Assembly (NCBI GenBank): GCA_037447655.1
Contig: JBBHKE010002469.1
Span: 1-37,555 of the forward strand
Direction of reading: 5' to 3'
DNA length: 37,555 nt
From: Zygnema cylindricum
Lineage: Eukaryota > Streptophyta > Zygnematophyceae > Zygnematales > Zygnemataceae
The notes beneath the pieces were generated by a model. It worked only from the letters and a program-made list of their open reading frames with translations. It ran no database searches and had not been told where the DNA came from. Each line of letters opens with the position of its first letter. Positions within the stretch are counted from its first letter, which is position 1. The position numbers were made by a program, and so were the translations under genes. This document shows positions 1 through 12,189 of this stretch, piece by piece.

Positions 1-1439
1 TTAGTTTGCACTGGAGTCCAACAGTTTTTTCGAGAATTCATAGTTTTTAGGCATTTGAGCTCTCGTTTGACATGCAATTTTTATCAAAAAAATTGCACCA
101 AAATTTGACCTTAACGCGAGGGCCATATGTTTCTAATGGAAACAGCTTCTAATTGTTAAATCCACAACTCGTCATACCCGGTAGACTGTCAACAATATTG
201 TACATTAGAATATGTAAGTTTTTATGACAAACAGAAATGAAGAACAAACTATGTATAATAGATTCGCGGTGTATTATGATATTAATTCATTAGAGATTTG
301 AGGTGTACTATATTTGTGATCTGCAGTTTGGAAATGGATTTTTGTACTACAGGTACAGTTTAGTACTAGAGGGTACATCATGGTCCTTTAGAACAGTAAG
401 GTACTAGAAAGTACAATCTGATACAGAAAAGTATAGAGAGAACATTTGGCTTTTCTTTATAAATGGAATCAACAACAGTTAAACCACACCTTCCATCGCT
501 GATAAATTAAAGAGCAAAATTATATCTTGGGGTTTTGGCCAGAGTTTACAAATTATTGAGCGTTAATTAGAGTGGACAAAGACAGCCTCGTAATTGGGTG
601 CGTGACCAGATCTAAAATTATTGTTTTTGACTATGATTTGGCTTTAATGAACTACACTGCCCATCGTATTAGCGTTTTCTTTTTTTTAGTGTTTTTTTTT
701 TTTGCTTTGCTTCCTTCCCCATGTAGTTCTTCAGTTTTAGCTTTGTTGCCCCTTTTTGTTCTCATGGACTCATATATATGGTTTATCATCGTGCTTTTCA
801 ATAAAGTCGAAATAAATTTCACTAATTTGTGTGCAATGAGACGTGGCAGAATGTAGTCCACTTCCTTAAATAGTGTTGTTAACACTATAAAACAAATTTT
901 TGTCAAAAAAAGTCGCGACCGAATTAGTGTTATTAACACTAATAACTTATTAATGAATTGGTTTTCCCTTCGGTTACACCCTCTGGGAGGCTTCTGAAAA
1001 AGTGAATTTTTGCCATTGAAATTACAAGATAGATGGAGCCATGATTCTATAACTTTTTCTGAGAAAATTTGTGATTAGTCAAAATCTGACCGTAAATTTG
1101 TTGTTGCGATACACTGTGTACTAGAAACAAAGACTTTTCTGAAGAAAGCCCTATGGTGAACCATTTGAGTCCATGGGAACCCAAAAAAAACAAAAAAAAA
1201 GTATGCATTTTAACAAAGTCTTTGGAATTCAGAACATTCACAACACGTGCAAGCAGCTTTTCATTATATTTTTTGTTTTCTTGGCTCCTCAAGCACAGTT
1301 GGAAACCAGGAAAACTGTCAACTATAGAGATAGTACCGTCAAACTTACACGTGTCGTCTCCTCTTTGGCCACTGCTGTTTTGAAAGTTGGTCAGAGCCAG
1401 GACTGGTGACGTCATTTTCATTCTCTGTCAATCCAAATG
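1..1439. other. Intergenic DNA upstream of the BTB-like gene
   Basis: AT-rich DNA with no supportable gene. The short open frames (for example around 1047-1421 and 1153-1409) overlap one another on both strands and have no recognisable protein character. The only structured piece is a decayed MITE end at 653, listed separately. Confidence 0.5.
653..955. mobile_element. Decayed TA-flanked MITE remnant
   Basis: The left end reads TACACTGCCCATCGTATTAG, close to the TIR of the element at 10288 (TACACCGCCCATTGTTATTAG). The interior near 840-890 (a 'gtccac..ccttaaatagtgttgttaacac' stretch) resembles the interiors at about 10390 and 20190. I could not find a clean right end, so the end coordinate is approximate. 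It looks like an old member of the CACCGTGAATCG family. Confidence 0.35.
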
Positions 1440-2255
1440 GTGATCAGATGAGATTTGAAGGACCCATCCAACGATCAAAAGAAGAAAGAAAAAAGAAGAA
1501 GAAGAGAGCAGCAGAAGAAGAAGATCAAAAGAAGAAGAAGAAGATTCTTTGAAGATTCTTTACATCAATTGCTCCTAAATTGGAGGAATTCGCAAAAGCT
1601 GTAAGTGTTTTAAGAATATCTTAGAGACAAAATACAAACATAAACGACAAGAAAGATGCCTTGCAGCGCAATCCAATTGCAAGCGTAGCATGGAAAATAA
1701 AAGGTCCATTTACTACTGTACTTGTTCGGCAATAAAATTTGCACCTCTTGCACTTTTGTATGCCATGCATACAAGAAAGTAGGTCGTTTACGTGTTTTTA
1801 GTACACGATTGCGAAAATAGGGAACAAAAAGAATGCGAACTACCTAAAAAAGTTGTCAGAAAACAAGAATCTTCAGCATTCGTTTCCACAGGCATGTGAA
1901 CCTGGATTACGAGATCATCGGCTCTCAGAAACTTTTTGTTTTGTTCCCTGTTGGAAGTATCGCAAATCGCGTTTTACGATACGAAACCTGAGCGTCCGTT
2001 TTTGTCACAAAATCTGTGTATCGAATAACGAGACATAATTTCTGGCATGTATCGAATTGCGTCGTGTTGCCGTCGATATGTAACACTGCATATGATGTTG
2101 TAATGTTGTTATATAAACAAGTATTGTTTATTATTTTATGAATCTGACGAGGCAAGCCGAGGATTTAGTTTCTGCAATCGTCTTTCGCAATAGCATTTTA
2201 AAATTAGAAATTTACTTGCTCTTAAATGCAATTTACCTGTTGCCTTTTCTTGCAG
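1440..2255 (+). other. 5' leader and 5'-UTR intron of the BTB-like gene
   Basis: A GAAGAAG-rich leader (about 1480-1560) runs into a good donor, AAAGCT|GTAAGT, at 1600/1601. The matching acceptor is a pyrimidine tract ending TTCTTGCAG at 2255. This suggests a non-coding first exon and a 655-bp intron (1601-2255) before the first coding exon. The transcription start is not determined. The donor and acceptor are seen directly; that they are paired is inference. Confidence 0.5.
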
Positions 2256-2366
2256 AGAAACGGTGGAAGTATATGTCCTGAAATCTTTGTGCTTTTGTGG
2301 CTGATTATTATGCTGTAGCTATTGTTGAAAAGCGACTAAAAATTGAGAATACAAGAGTTAAGATAG

Positions 2367-4468
2367 ATGAGTCACCTCGTCGGGAAGTTACACATGGCGA
2401 AAATGTCAAGTTTCTTGCTAATCTTTCTCATCTTCTTTTGCCAAACAAGTTTTAGCCTTGGAAATGCAATAATGAAGCCTGAGCCAGAAGATAGTCAATT
2501 TCTGACTGTGACTCTTGTGGCTGCAGATAACTCAGTCATATGTTCCTCTACACTTACTTGGAAAGCTTTAAAGAAAAGTAAATATCTCGCTACAATGTTG
2601 AAAAAAAAGTGGAAAGGCGACACTGGATATCACTCTGACAATATTCCTAAATTCTCGTTTAAACTGGTCAATGTCAGAGCTAAACTGGACTCCTATGGAG
2701 GCACGCTTGATATTTTAACTGAACGAGAAGGAGCCATTGTCGCTCTGGGTCGGTGTTAATACACGTAGAGGGGCTTAGGGAGTCACAAAAATAGTTGGAC
2801 AGGAGAGATAGGAAAGATTAGGGAGGGATATAATTAGCAAACAGATAAAGTAGGCAAAGAGACAGAATAGAATTGTAAGGAAGCCGTAGCTTTAATAAAT
2901 GGTCCTTTTAGGACAATGTTACAAAAGGCTTTCTCTAATAAAGCCAGATTTTATTCCTTGTCTCACTTGACTAAGTCTGAACTGCTTATTCTTGCATTAA
3001 TGGATGAAGGGTATCTATCTTTTCTCTTCTGAGTGCTATTTGTATTCTAATGCTATCTGTGTGAATAAAGCACTCTCTAATGTGGTCCAATGAGGTGATG
3101 CCTACACATGCTTGTTCATATGAGCCTGACTATATACAACTGCATGATTGTTGAAATCGTGCATCTCCACGTCGTCCAAATCCTGACGTCTGTCCGTACA
3201 AATCATACTGTTCCATGATGTGACATCAGTCACACAAAATCGGCGAAACCGATATTGCCCAAAATCGCCTATAAAATCAACAGCCATTGAAGAGAATATT
3301 GTTGACATAAAATCTGCGTTAGACATCTTAAAATTTTCCGTACAACTGCAATATGAAGGAGGGATAACGTCTGCTTTGAGTTACTTGGAAGCAGCTCCAT
3401 GGAAGGAAGCAGAAATTGGTGAAATTTTCAATACTGTTGGACATCTGAATTTAAACCACAAACTGTCGAAAGTCATCATGGATAAGTTTTCCATGGAATC
3501 ACATACTGATTTTGGGTGTTTAGTTTTCTCTAACACTGATGAATGTTATTGCTGGACAAACCACTTTGTATGATAAAACTTTAGCCAAGGACATTACCAT
3601 GGGAGAGTTCTTTAACTTTTTGCCATCATCTTTGATAACAAAGATTGTATATGGAAGTGTGATCCGACTTCAAAATAAGGTTAGAGAAGAAGGAATGGAG
3701 AAACTTTGGAAAAGAATGCACAATCTTGTTTTTCTTTTTGAATTGTTGGACATGAGCGTTAAACGGTCTCCCTGCCAGCTCAATCGGCTTCATATCGAGT
3801 GGTTTTGTGCATTGGATGAGTACAGATGGTGTGGCTCATGGGCCAACGATTGCTATTCCCTTAAAGGCCAATTGATAAGGCAAATGAACAGGTGGCTCTT
3901 GGAGGGACGAATTATTCTTCCTGTGGAAAGACGGAAGACGTGGATAAGGTGCTGGCTCAAAATAGGATTGGGAAGAGATGATGGTGAAAGTTTAAAAACG
4001 ATGATCAAAACTCTTCCCTATGAAGATCGGAACGATGTCACGCAACAATTACGGCAATTCAATATGAAGAATATTTTCGAAGACGTCACGTCATATGATA
4101 ATTTCCTTAAAGACCTGATGGCTCTCCTTGAAGCACCTAAGGCAATTGGATCTGGGCAATCAGATAAACATTGTCAAATCTCTGATGGTTCACAGAAGAC
4201 GATAGTGGTACAATGCGTTTGGTTTTTAGTTTTCATAGTAACTATATGTGGTTCTTTTTATGGATATTTTGGTAATGCCGAGGGAGGGAGGGCGAGAGGG
4301 AAAGAGGGAGAGAGTGAGAAGAAGAGGGGGATAGAGGGAGAGAAAAAGGAAAATGGAGAGGGAGATGGGGAGGGAGAAGGAGAGGGAGAGGGAGAGAGGG
4401 AGAGGGAGTGGGATACTATAGTAGCACTACAGGAAGTGGTAAAGAAGCTTGCCTATCATGGAGGATAA
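2367..4468 (+). CDS. BTB/POZ domain-containing plant protein, multi-exon
   Basis: Three open blocks on one strand read as one plant BTB/POZ protein of the type of Arabidopsis At1g63850/At3g50780 (putative substrate adaptors of CUL3 ubiquitin ligases). Block 1 (2367 to about 2748) carries a BTB-like core: VTLVAADNS, then SKYLATMLKKKWKG, then FKLVNVRAKLDSYGGTLDIL. Block 2 (about 3284-3517) has the hallmark ALDILKFS..GGITSALSYLEAAPW. Block 3 (about 3585-4468) has the conserved C-terminal region LLEGRIILPVERRKTWIRCWLKIG...IKTLPYEDR. Introns 2749-3283 and 3518-3584 keep the reading frame, but their borders are inferred and weak; a frameshift near 3520-3570 is the alternative to the second. Oddities: a hydrophobic stretch at residues 14-31, a membrane-like segment near 4201-4260, and a Gly-Glu-Arg tail from a purine simple repeat. 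AATAAA lies at 4623. The start could also be Met10 or Met13. Confidence 0.6.
4280..4410 (+). repeat. GAGGGA-type purine simple repeat inside coding sequence
   Basis: Irregular (GAGGGA)/(GAGAGG) repeat at the 3' end of the BTB-like gene. It encodes the alternating Gly-Glu/Arg-Glu tail just before the stop codon. The same repeat type occurs at 6666-6710 and, as its complement, in the PPR gene and in the leader of the gene at 23 kb. Confidence 0.85.
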
Positions 4469-6665
<2,197 letters not shown>

Positions 6666-6710
6666 GAGAGAGAGAGAGGGAGAGGGAGAGGGAGAGGGAG
6701 AGGGAGAGGG
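6666..6710. repeat. (GAGAGG)n purine simple repeat
   Basis: Short run of GAGA then GAGGGA units, of the same type as in the tail of the BTB-like gene. Confidence 0.9.
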
Positions 6711-6891
6711 TGTTATCCCTTCACTACAATGATTCTGCCGTCACGATTACCAGCTTATGACCTTTTGCCACGTGGCAATGGCTGAGGCTGACACTGTGCA
6801 TCCGCCACGTGGCAAGGCTGCCACATTCTGGAAGTTTCCAGGACATGGACCGCCGCCAGGTGGCAGCAGTTGTCATCCTGCCAAGGGAATA

Positions 6892-7110
6892 ATGTAAGAT
6901 AAAAGAAACTAAGATAAAATGAACTAAGATAAAATATACGATAAAATAAAGTAAGATAAAGCACAATAGATAAAGTAAAATAAGATAAAATAAAAGAAGA
7001 TCAAACAGAATAAGGTAAAATATTATAAGATAAAACAAAATAAGATAAAAGAAAGTAAAATAAGATAAACTAAGAGTAAAATAAACTATGATAAAATAAA
7101 ATAAAATTTA
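6892..7110. repeat. Degenerate AGATAAAATAA tandem repeat
   Basis: About 220 bp of variants of TAAGATAAAATAAA in direct repetition. Open frames on the minus strand (Leu/Phe/Tyr-rich) come from this repeat and are not genes. Confidence 0.8.
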
Positions 7111-7989
7111 ATAATTTCCTTTTGCGATTGCAAGCGACGGCGTCCTTCACTTCTTTCCGAGAGAGTGTACGGATGCCTTTAAAAACATCTTCCAGGAGGC
7201 TTGTCGGTGGGGCGGTTATGGGAAAAGTATATTTTGAAAGTTACGTTAAGTCAAAGATAAATGATTTCTTAATTTCTTTTCAGAACATGTGATGTATATG
7301 ATGCGAAACGTTTATTGTTACTCAGGAAAAGTTTTCGACAATTTAAATCAAAATCATTAACTTGACACGATCTCATTTGTTTCGAAATCGGACTTGGATA
7401 TACATTTTTGTACGGCAACTGCATTGTTTTTTTGTCTTTACCCACCGAACCGTCCAAAGACAAACCAAAAAGACAAAAACTAAAAAGCCAAAACAAAAAA
7501 AGAAAAATAAAAATAGAAAAAACCAAAAAGACAAAAACAAAAAAAACAAGAAAAAAAAGAACTCAAAGCTGCATTGAGAAACCCAGGTTGAAACCAAAAA
7601 AGAAAAAAACTGGGAAAAAATAACTCTTATCTATTTAAAAACACAAGGACAAACATTAAAGAAAAGCTTTCCATAGATCCTTCACACAAAAAAAGGAAAA
7701 TCATACGGGCTGTAAAATTTTTACAGACCACTGGCAGTTGGGCTGGAGGTTGAGGGGGGAGGCGGAGAGGGAAGGGAGGTGAGCAGGGAGGGGAAGTATG
7801 ACCTTCTCCTTGGCTATTGAGGCAGTTTGGGTAATTTTCGCGGCAATTTCCTCCGTAGATTGAATATATGATTTTCTTCTTCATTTCCGTACATGGCAGC
7901 CACCTCATCCATTTTTCTCCTCCAATCACCTTACAGCATTCTTCTCCTATACTATTCGCGTTCTAAAATGGTCGTTTTATCTCTTAGAT
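7111..7989. other. Intergenic, A-rich patch
   Basis: Includes an A/C/G-rich tract (7440-7620) that gives Lys-rich open frames on the plus strand and Phe-rich ones on the minus strand, plus a purine patch at 7745-7800. Nothing resembles a gene. Confidence 0.4.
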
Positions 7990-8304
7990 AGATATGGTAT
8001 TTTAATATGGTATTTTCATATGGTATTTTAATATGGTATTTTAATGTGGTATTTGAATATGGTATTTTAATATGGTATTTCAATATGATATTTTAATATG
8101 GTATTTAAATATGGTATTTTAATATGGTATTTTAATATGGTATTTTAATGTGGTATTTGAATATGGTATTTTAATATGGTATTTCAATTGATATTTTAAT
8201 ATGGTATTTAAATATGGTATTTTAATATGGTATTTTAATATGGTATTTTAATGTGGTATTTGAATATGGTGTTTTAATATGGTATTTCAATATGATATTT
8301 TAAT
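7990..8304. repeat. 13-bp minisatellite with 104-bp higher-order repeat
   Basis: Basic unit TATGGTATTTTAA (13 bp), with variant units in a fixed order (...AATGTGGTATTTG...TTTCAATATGATATTTT...). The marker unit AATGTGG occurs at 8043, 8147 and 8250, so eight units form a 104-bp higher-order period (the second copy has a 1-bp deletion). The array ends exactly at a hAT terminus at 8305. Confidence 0.85.
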
Positions 8305-8500
8305 TAGTGTTGGGTATCGGGTAAATTCGTATCGCGATAATTTCGATATTCAATATATCGAATATCTATCGAGCAGATTCCTCGATATATCGTACCGGGA
8401 CCAACATAAACCATCGCGATATATATCGCAAAAACTGGGTGTTCGTACAGTCAAATCTGGAGTGGAGGGAGACAAAGGGAGAAAAAGGGTTACCAATATA
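8305..8500 (+). mobile_element. Truncated hAT-like element end (TAGTGTTGGGTATCG)
   Basis: Begins with TAGTGTTGGGTATCGGGTA and continues as a TATCGCGATA/TCGATATATCGA-rich subterminal region, matching the right end (reverse complement) of the intact element at 15647-16062. No opposite terminus follows, so this is a solo end. It abuts the minisatellite array. The internal end near 8500 is approximate. Confidence 0.7.
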
Positions 8501-8544
8501 GTTTTTTAGTTTTAGTTTCGGTGCAAAGAAAAGGTCATGTAGCA

Positions 8545-8572
8545 TGACGTCATGAAATGTAGAATGACGTCA
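8545..8572. promoter_or_regulatory. Paired TGACGTCA (bZIP-type) palindromes
   Basis: Perfect TGACGTCA at 8545-8552 and 8565-8572, within a 20-bp direct repeat. TGACGTCA is a classic TGA/CRE-class bZIP binding palindrome. No gene is adjacent, so function is unproven; the sites may belong to a decayed transposon. Confidence 0.3.
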
Positions 8573-8932
8573 TCAACTTTCTGGTTTATGTCAGTGGGAG
8601 AAATAGAGACAGAGGGAGACTGGTGTGCGGGTTGAGAGAAGGGAGGAGAGGACAGGGCAAGGAGACGGGAGGAGGACGGGGAGAGAAATGACGGCGGATC
8701 GTGACAGGAGATTAGAGAGGATCAGAGGATGGACTTATGACATCATCCGTACATCTAGGTGGATTAGTACGGCAAAAAAGGTACAAATACAACTCTGCAT
8801 TGTACGTTTCTGTACTATTCCGGCCACAGGTCAAAGCTTAAACTTTAAAGCTAAAAGTTAAAAGTTCCTTTGTCTAAATTTTTACTGTTACTTTGTCGGT
8901 GATTCTACATGTGCCGAATGGCAGTTTCTGGA

Positions 8933-9095
8933 TGTCATTGTACTTTTGACCGGCCTAATTTCCGTACTATTTTGTCATCGTAATTTTGGCCAGCCTGCTC
9001 TCCTTAAACTCATCTGTCATTGTACTTTTGGCCGGCCGACTCTCCGTACTAGTCTGTCATTGTACTTCTGTCCAGTCTGCTCTCCGTACTCCTCT
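8933..9095. repeat. 40-bp minisatellite, four units
   Basis: Four direct units start with TGTCAT at 8933, 8973, 9015 and 9055 (spacing 40, 42 and 40). Each contains a GTACTTTTGGCC-like block, then a CTCTCCGTACT-like block. Confidence 0.85.
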
Positions 9096-9275
9096 GATCG
9101 TGTCGGTGTGCCGACATATGTCGGTGCCGGAACTGTTCCGGCAGGAAAGGTTCAAATGTCGTGACTTTCCTGCTGAATTGTCAGCTAACTTGGATTCACA
9201 CGTGTCGAATGCTAAAGTTATAGATGTGTGGCCAGCCAGAGTCACAGGTTGAAGACGTGTGTACTCACAGTACAG

Positions 9276-10009
9276 TACACCGTTGATCGTATTTAGTAGT
9301 GTTGGGTATCGGGTAGTTTCATATCGCGATAATTTCGATATTCGATATATCGAATATCGATCGAGCAGACTCCTCGATATATCGTACCGGGACCAACATA
9401 AATTATCGCGATATATATCGCAAAAATTGCGTGTCCGTACAGCCAGAGTACGGATAACTATACGGAAAATCGTACGGAAAATCGTACGGAGAATAGGGTA
9501 AACGATACTAATTTTTCCTGTACGCTAATTACGAGATGAACAATTAGTGTGCACCATTTTAATTTATGTATATTTTTATTAGTGTGCAGTACGGAACGTG
9601 TCGGTTCGTATAAAAATGTACTTTTGAATTATACAAGTACAGATATTTTTAAAAATATCTTCTATCACACGAAAAACTGCCCTGTGAATTAAAATATTTC
9701 GTACCTGTACCTGTTTTAGTGTACATTTATTTGTCGCGTATTGCCTACACCCCTAAAAAACCGAAATTATAGTTAGGAATTAATTACTGTGAAAGTATGC
9801 GACAGTGTACGAATTGTCAGAATTTGTACTTTTTCCTATATTACTGTGAATATCCTCTCGACAAATCAGCTGTACCCATATTGGCGTTCGTTGAAAAATT
9901 AGTGTATAACTTTTTTTTCAAAAAATTTCTAAGTCAAAATTAGTGTACATGACACTAAATTATTCTACACACTAATAATTTCTACACGCTAAATACGATC
10001 GACGGTGTA
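9276..10009. mobile_element. TA-flanked TIR element with nested hAT end
   Basis: Left TIR TACACCGTTGATCGTATTTAG at 9276; right TIR is its near-exact inverse, ending GATCGACGGTGTA at 10009. The terminal TA on each side fits a Tc1/mariner-type TA target duplication. The left arm is interrupted at 9297 by a hAT terminus. No transposase frame is visible, so it is non-autonomous. Confidence 0.7.
9297..9497 (+). mobile_element. Truncated hAT-like element end nested in a MITE
   Basis: Starts TAGTGTTGGGTATCGGGTAG and for about 200 bp matches the reverse complement of 15863-16062, including the CCGGGACCAACATAAATTATC block and the following GTACGGAAAATCGTACGG stretch. No second terminus or 8-bp duplication was found, so it is truncated or rearranged. 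Confidence 0.7.
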
Positions 10010-10287
10010 CTTTACTGATCGTGTATTTTGTCGGTGCCCTAGGGTCGTTTGTTTTTTATGTGTACAAAATTATCCAGTGTGGAGAAAATATAGTGTGACA
10101 AACGTTATTTTGGGTTCAATGACCCAACGCCAACAAAGCATTAACACTGGTTAACATATATACCGTTTACACATTCCCACGTTATAGCCGCTATAGTCCC
10201 TGTTCACATGGTCGAAGTTTGAACATGAACATTTTATATAAAATAGCCATAACGTCAAACCTAGAAAAGTAGAAATGAACTCATAAC

Positions 10288-10462
10288 TACACCGCCCATT
10301 GTTATTAGCGTTAAGGATATATAAGATTTAATGTAGAATTAAAATTACTAATACTTGTTTAGTGCAAAGGAACTTGACAGATTGTTGTCCACGTCCTTGA
10401 ATAGTGTTGTTAATACTATTTTGTGCTATTAAATCGAATAAGTAATAACTATGGGTGGTGTA
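10288..10462. mobile_element. 175-bp TA-flanked MITE (variant TIR)
   Basis: Left end TACACCGCCCATTGTTATTA and right end TAATAACTATGGGTGGTGTA are inverted and bounded by TA. This is a variant of the CACCGTGAATCG TIR family. The interior contains a 'gtccacgtccttgaatagtg' block shared with the copies at 653 and 20091. Confidence 0.7.
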
Positions 10463-12189
10463 GCTTCGTTTAGTTTTTTCTTTATGAATTATGCTTTCCA
10501 TTTTTTCCCCTTCCTTATTATGACACCATAAGTAATCATAGTAGAAACAAAACCTTCGCAATTTTGTTCTCAGTACATGATATTGCGTAACGTATAATTG
10601 TTTGTGTTAATCTATTTTATACAACAATGAAGGCCTTTCCATCTACTTTTGAAGAATTTTGAATGCCTTTTTTTTTCACTATCCACGCTTTTTTGACTTC
10701 GTACAAAATGAGAGTACTAAAGAAAGCCTTCAAGTTTTTTTACATCGCTATATGATATCTCCATAGGCATATTTTTGGTACCGACTTGTGGTTTAAGAAG
10801 ATTCCAATTATTTTCAAGACCTGTTTCATCTTTTGTAAAAATAAAACAGTTCCATCCTGCCCAATATCCGTGCTTTCTTGACTTCGTAATACAAGAAAAA
10901 CGCACAAATACGATTCGAACAGTATACGGAACTGAGACACATGCTACGCACGTTTCAAAAATACGACTAGCGGCCGCTGGATGGACAAAAAGATTATACG
11001 CAGCCCTGCAGAGGAAATAGAAAAAACTGTAAAAACCTGAAAATATCGTTTTCAACAACAAATTTAGACTTTTTGCCCCTGTTTTGTCCGTATCTTCCAT
11101 ACAAGAAGAGATCGAGCCACGATGTTTTCTGTTTTTTTGTACACGTTTTTCTGGTGCTTGATGACGTCATCGTTTCCGATGTCAGGGCAAATTTACAAAT
11201 GTACAGCTGTTTTATATTTTTCGTAGAGATTATGACACGTGTCATATATTCCAAATTTATTTTGTACAAAAATCGATGTGGCGTGATAAACTGTGACAGA
11301 TCATCACAATAATGGACACGCTGTATGACGTCGTTGTAATAAAACAAAATATTTATGTGACGTCACGTTTTAAAAATAAAATCTTTGTCCCTATCTAGGC
11401 TACTTTTTCTTGTTTTTGTCCTTTTCGGGTGATCATGTATCCAACAGACTGCACTGACGCACGCGTGAAATATTTTCCAAGCTGCAAATAAGTACTTTTT
11501 CCGTACTTTTCTTGCCCCAGATATTCTGAAAAACAAAAAAAATAACGACACGCGTATCTTTTTTTGCCAAAAACTGATGACTCGACGATTCGGCGCCAAC
11601 ATTTTTATCTGTTTCAATCTCCTGAAGTCGATACAGGGACCTTCGCAGGTGGTTTTGTGGTACGCTCAGGTATTTTCTCTGTTGCCTACATTCCGAATGT
11701 CCTTTTTTTGGGTTCCCGTCGGATCTCAAACCAGATGCTCGTCAACAGTTTCGCTTTTTGTATTTTTCGAATTCCAATTCCGAGACGTTGCATCGTCTCC
11801 AGATTTTTAGGACAATTTTTTCGGGAAACGTTAAACAGACTTTCTAAAAAAATAAGTTCTCAAAGGGAGTCGAAAAGCACACCAAAATTCATACCAGAAT
11901 ACAATATATTTTTTGTTTCAAAAGTTTCAAAAAAGCAAAATTTATTTATTGCGTGAGCAAAGGTTTTAGTACATTTTTGACGTACGAGGGAAGACTTTAC
12001 AGAAGGGAGAGGAAGAGATAATAAGGGAAATACAAGGAGGAGAACTTGAGGCGTAAAGAGGAAGAAAAAATAAATTATAGAAGGAGAAGGAAAGAGAAAG
12101 AGAGACAAAGAGAAGACAAAAGGGGAAATTAAGGCGGCTTAATTTTCAGATTTCCAGTTAACTTCAAATCCATAAACTTATTTCTGAAA
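10463..12189. other. Intergenic and presumed promoter/leader of the root-cap-like gene
   Basis: Overlapping open frames on both strands (10717-11956) show no family character or codon bias and are treated as chance. Several TGACGTCA-like sites occur (11163, 11325, 11357). From about 11990 to 12125 the plus strand is purine-rich (GAAGGGAGAGGAAG type), which suits the leader of the downstream gene. No convincing TATA box was fixed. Confidence 0.4.

Larger units (their letters stand above)
8501..9275. other. Intergenic with regulatory-like palindromes and a minisatellite
   Basis: No gene seen. Holds two TGACGTCA palindromes 20 bp apart (8545, 8565), a purine-rich stretch (8590-8730) and the 40-bp minisatellite at 8933-9095. 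Open frames at 8946-9252 come from the minisatellite. Confidence 0.4.

Noticed and set aside
6724-7038. Minus-strand Leu/Phe/Tyr-rich frames
   Set aside because: Produced by the AGATAAAATAA tandem repeat; no start context or homology.
7362-7623. Lys-rich plus-strand and Phe-rich minus-strand frames
   Set aside because: Low-complexity A-rich tract read in several frames.
10717-11956. Cluster of 80-130 codon frames on both strands
   Set aside because: Mutually overlapping, no recognisable motif, no splice logic linking them.
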